14,873 nucleotides of DNA from JAQVEM01 sp964616545 (GTDB lineage: Bacteria; Actinomycetota; Humimicrobiia; Humimicrobiales; Humimicrobiaceae): positions 1 through 14,873 of the forward strand of contig CAZTUA010000015.1 in NCBI GenBank assembly GCA_964616545.1. Direction: 5' to 3'. The position numbers and the translations under genes were made by a program. Positions 13,304 through 14,873 of the stretch are shown one piece after another. Below the pieces are notes generated by a model, which was not told the DNA's origin, ran no database searches, and saw only the letters and a program-made list of their open reading frames with translations. Within the stretch, counting starts at the first letter, position 1. Every line of letters starts with the position of its first letter.

Positions 13304-14272
13304 TTAATTCATCTCGCTCTCTTTTAAAAATCTTTTTAGCTCTGGTTCGGGGCTTCCGGCTGCAAAAGCCGCTGCTTTCTCTATCTTCTTGCCCACTCTA
13401 TCTTCAATCTTTCTTATTTCCACGGCTGTTATTATTTTTTCTTCAAGAAGCCTTTTTTTAAAATTTTTTACCGGGTCCTTTTCTGCTGTATAATACTCTA
13501 CTTCTTCCGGGCTTCTGTATTCTGCCGGGTCATTTGGATGATGCCCGTAAAACCGGTAAGTTTTCGCTTCTATAAGTGAGGGGCCTCCTCCGTCTCTGGC
13601 ATGTTTTACTGCCCGGCTTACGGTGCTATAAACTGCAAGCGGGTCACTGCCGTCAATTATATGGCCGGGAATCCCGTAGGCACAGCTTCTTTTGCCCACA
13701 TCAACACATGCCACAGAATCCTCAGAGCACATTGAAATGGCATACATATTATTTTCACAGATATATATAACAGGCAGTTTTAGTATGGCAGACATATTAA
13801 GGGTTTCATGAAATACACCGTTATTGGAAGCTCCGTCTCCAAAAAAACATACCGCCACACTTCCATTTTTGTCCATCTTACAGGAAAGTCCTGCCCCCAC
13901 CGATAATGGTATGCCTCCGCCAACTATTCCATTTTCCCCGAGTATCCCAAGCTCTATATCAACAATATGCATGGAGCCGCCCCTGCCGCCGCAATAACCG
14001 GTAGATTTTCCAAAAAGCTCGGCCATCATTTTATCTATGTCGGCGCCCCTGGCAATGCAGTGGCCGTGACCCCTGTGATTGGAAATAATATAATCCCTTT
14101 TCCCTATTGCATAGCAGGCCCCCACCGGAACAGCCTCCTGTCCGATGCACGGGTGCAGATATCCACGGATTTTACCTGATTTATATAGCAGGACAGACTT
14201 TTCTTCAAATTTTCTTATCTCTATGAGCTTCTCAAGCATTCCTATCATTTTTTTACCGGACAGTACCGCCAT
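13304..14272 (-). CDS. 2-oxo acid (pyruvate/acetoin) dehydrogenase E1 component, alpha subunit
   Basis: The 322-aa E1-alpha subunit binds thiamine diphosphate through the motif beginning GDGASNNG (145-152) and ending CENN (172-175). Conserved HRGHGH (66-71), YCGGRGGSMHI (93-103) and the loop YGHHPNDPAEYRSPEE are present. The compact N-terminus (IGQEAVPVG at 43-51) is like AcoA and bacterial PdhA, and the mix does not allow a firm choice between acetoin and pyruvate. Ribosome-binding site AAAGGAG (14283-14277) lies four bases before the ATG. It is the first gene of a two-gene unit with E1-beta. A weak promoter is seen at 14295-14324. An IS21-family element lies upstream. Confidence 0.92.
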   Translation of the reverse strand: MAVLSGKKMIGMLEKLIEIRKFEEKSVLLYKSGKIRGYLHPCIGQEAVPVGACYAIGKRDYIISNHRGHGHCIARGADIDKMMAELFGKSTGYCGGRGGSMHIVDIELGILGENGIVGGGIPLSVGAGLSCKMDKNGSVAVCFFGDGASNNGVFHETLNMSAILKLPVIYICENNMYAISMCSEDSVACVDVGKRSCAYGIPGHIIDGSDPLAVYSTVSRAVKHARDGGGPSLIEAKTYRFYGHHPNDPAEYRSPEEVEYYTAEKDPVKNFKKRLLEEKIITAVEIRKIEDRVGKKIEKAAAFAAGSPEPELKRFLKESEMN

Positions 14273-14690
14273 AATTCTCCTTTAAAGTTACAATAGAATA
14301 TTTTAAATAAATTGTTCCTGTTAATTAATCAGGCCTATTACAGCCATTATTATTCTTTCTTAATTTAACAGACCTTAAAAACCAGTAATAAACATTATCA
14401 GGTAATCATAATATAAATATGGAAAAAATAAAATTTAAGTTGCACATATATTTGCGTCTCAAATCTTGTAACTGGAAAGACTCTAGCTTCCAGGCTTTAT
14501 AGTATATTTAAAATATAAACCGGTTTTTTTTAAACTTATACAACTATTTATATAATTTTAAAAGAGCAAGGTACATAATCTATACCATTATCATAGAATT
14601 TCTTGTTATTTGTTTTTTTCAATCGAAAAGTACCCCACATAATTTAAAAAAATAATAATTTCCTCCTTTCATTTTGAAACTACTCTGATT
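14273..14690. other. Intergenic stretch upstream of the E1 unit, ending in IS21-family sequence
   Basis: I see no gene in these 418 bases. The stretch is strongly AT-rich. It holds the candidate E1 promoter and an imperfect inverted repeat CTGGAAAG (14472-14479) / CTTCCAG (14487-14493). A 10-bp palindrome AAACCGGTTT lies at 14517-14526. From about 14604 the sequence looks like the end of an insertion sequence. Confidence 0.6.
14295..14324 (-). promoter_or_regulatory. Candidate promoter for the E1 unit
   Basis: On the minus strand -35 TTAACA (14324-14319, five of six), an 18-bp spacer and -10 TATTCT (14300-14295, four of six) lie just upstream of the AAAGGAG ribosome-binding site. The leader would be about 15 nt. 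The region is AT-rich, so chance matches are likely and confidence is modest. Confidence 0.35.
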
Positions 14691-14873
14691 TTAATCCCTC
14701 TTTTTAAACCACTCTTTTGTCTCTTTCATTCTATAAGAGGGTCCATTCATATTGACCATATATGATTTATGAGTGAGCCTATCTATCATTGCAGCAGTAA
14801 TTACAGGGTCTAAAAATATTTCATCCCATCTATCAAATGAAAGATTTGTTGTAATTATTATTGATTTTCTTCC
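14604..14873 (-). mobile_element. IS21-family insertion sequence, 3' part (truncated by window edge)
   Basis: The element is called from the partial istB at its right. The non-coding stretch between the istB stop and about 14604 includes, on the minus strand, GTGGGGTACTTTTCGATTG (14638-14620). This resembles the terminal repeat sequences I associate with IS21-like elements. The exact end is not proven because the other terminus lies outside the window and no target duplication can be checked. The left limit is an estimate. Confidence 0.55.
14691..14873 (-). CDS. istB: IstB-like ATP-binding transposition helper (C-terminal 60 aa, partial)
   Basis: IstB is the AAA+ helper of the IS21 transposase IstA. 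Only the last 60 residues are inside the window; the 5' part continues beyond 14873. The visible part contains the sensor-1 strand SIIITTNLSFDRWDEIF (4-20), DPVITAAMIDRLTHKS (22-37) and NMNGPSYRMKE (41-51). This is the typical IstB C-terminus with the arginine-containing DRL segment and the final SYR motif. It ends with TAA at 14693-14691. No frameshift is seen in the visible part, so the gene may be intact. Confidence 0.88.
   Translation of the reverse strand, partial: GRKSIIITTNLSFDRWDEIFLDPVITAAMIDRLTHKSYMVNMNGPSYRMKETKEWFKKRD

Noticed and set aside
14517..14526. Palindrome AAACCGGTTT followed by T-run as a plus-strand terminator
   Set aside because: It has no loop and no plus-strand gene ends upstream of it.
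1..14873. CRISPR array, tRNA or rRNA genes, phage or defence island
   Set aside because: I looked for regularly spaced repeats, cloverleaf-like segments and toxin or nuclease gene sets on both strands and saw none I could support.

Overview
The window is an AT-rich bacterial chromosome segment, densely packed with genes. All but one of the supported genes lie on the minus strand, so transcription mostly runs from high to low coordinates. I see no rRNA, tRNA or CRISPR array. The best lineage clue is the left end, where a thioredoxin reductase gene (trxB) runs directly into a two-peptidoglycan-binding-domain protein with an amidase-like C-terminus that resembles CwlM. A trxB-(trxA/trxC)-cwlM order near the replication origin is familiar from Actinobacteria. 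Together with the low GC content this suggests an uncultivated low-GC actinobacterial-type lineage, but that is inference; no marker gene in the window settles it.

Layout from high to low coordinates: (1) 14604-14873, the 3' end of an IS21-family element with a partial istB. (2) 13304-14272 and 12289-13260, the alpha and beta subunits of a thiamine-diphosphate 2-oxo acid (or acetoin) dehydrogenase E1, closed by a hairpin terminator at 12238-12282 with no E2 or E3 alongside. (3) 11568-12191 and 10577-11515, a metallophosphoesterase and a ParB-like-domain protein. (4) A 151-bp gap holding three DnaA-box-like sites around a candidate promoter. (5) A long co-directional series: surE, a YhaM-type OB/HD exoribonuclease (start overlapping the surE stop by one base), a split transketolase (N and C halves), an M3 metallopeptidase, a small Cys-rich protein, apt and a DUF1844 protein. 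(6) The only plus-strand gene, a TIGR00725/SLOG-type Rossmann protein at 2956-3495, which meets the DUF1844 gene tail to tail with a 17-bp overlap. (7) A 78-aa ribbon-helix-helix protein with a near-consensus promoter and operator-like repeats. (8) trxB and the CwlM-like gene, with a hairpin terminator at the latter's stop codon.

Functionally this is mostly housekeeping and central metabolism: purine salvage (Apt), nucleotide dephosphorylation (SurE), RNA turnover (YhaM), pentose-phosphate carbon shuffling (transketolase), oxo-acid or acetoin oxidation (E1), peptide turnover (M3), thiol redox (TrxB) and cell-wall control (CwlM-like). I did not find a convincing new multi-gene defence or biosynthetic system. 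The points most worth following are the amidase homologue that has apparently lost its catalytic residues, the DnaA-box cluster over the surE promoter, the E1 pair without E2/E3, the Cys-rich 147-aa protein, and the ParB-like/phosphoesterase pair.
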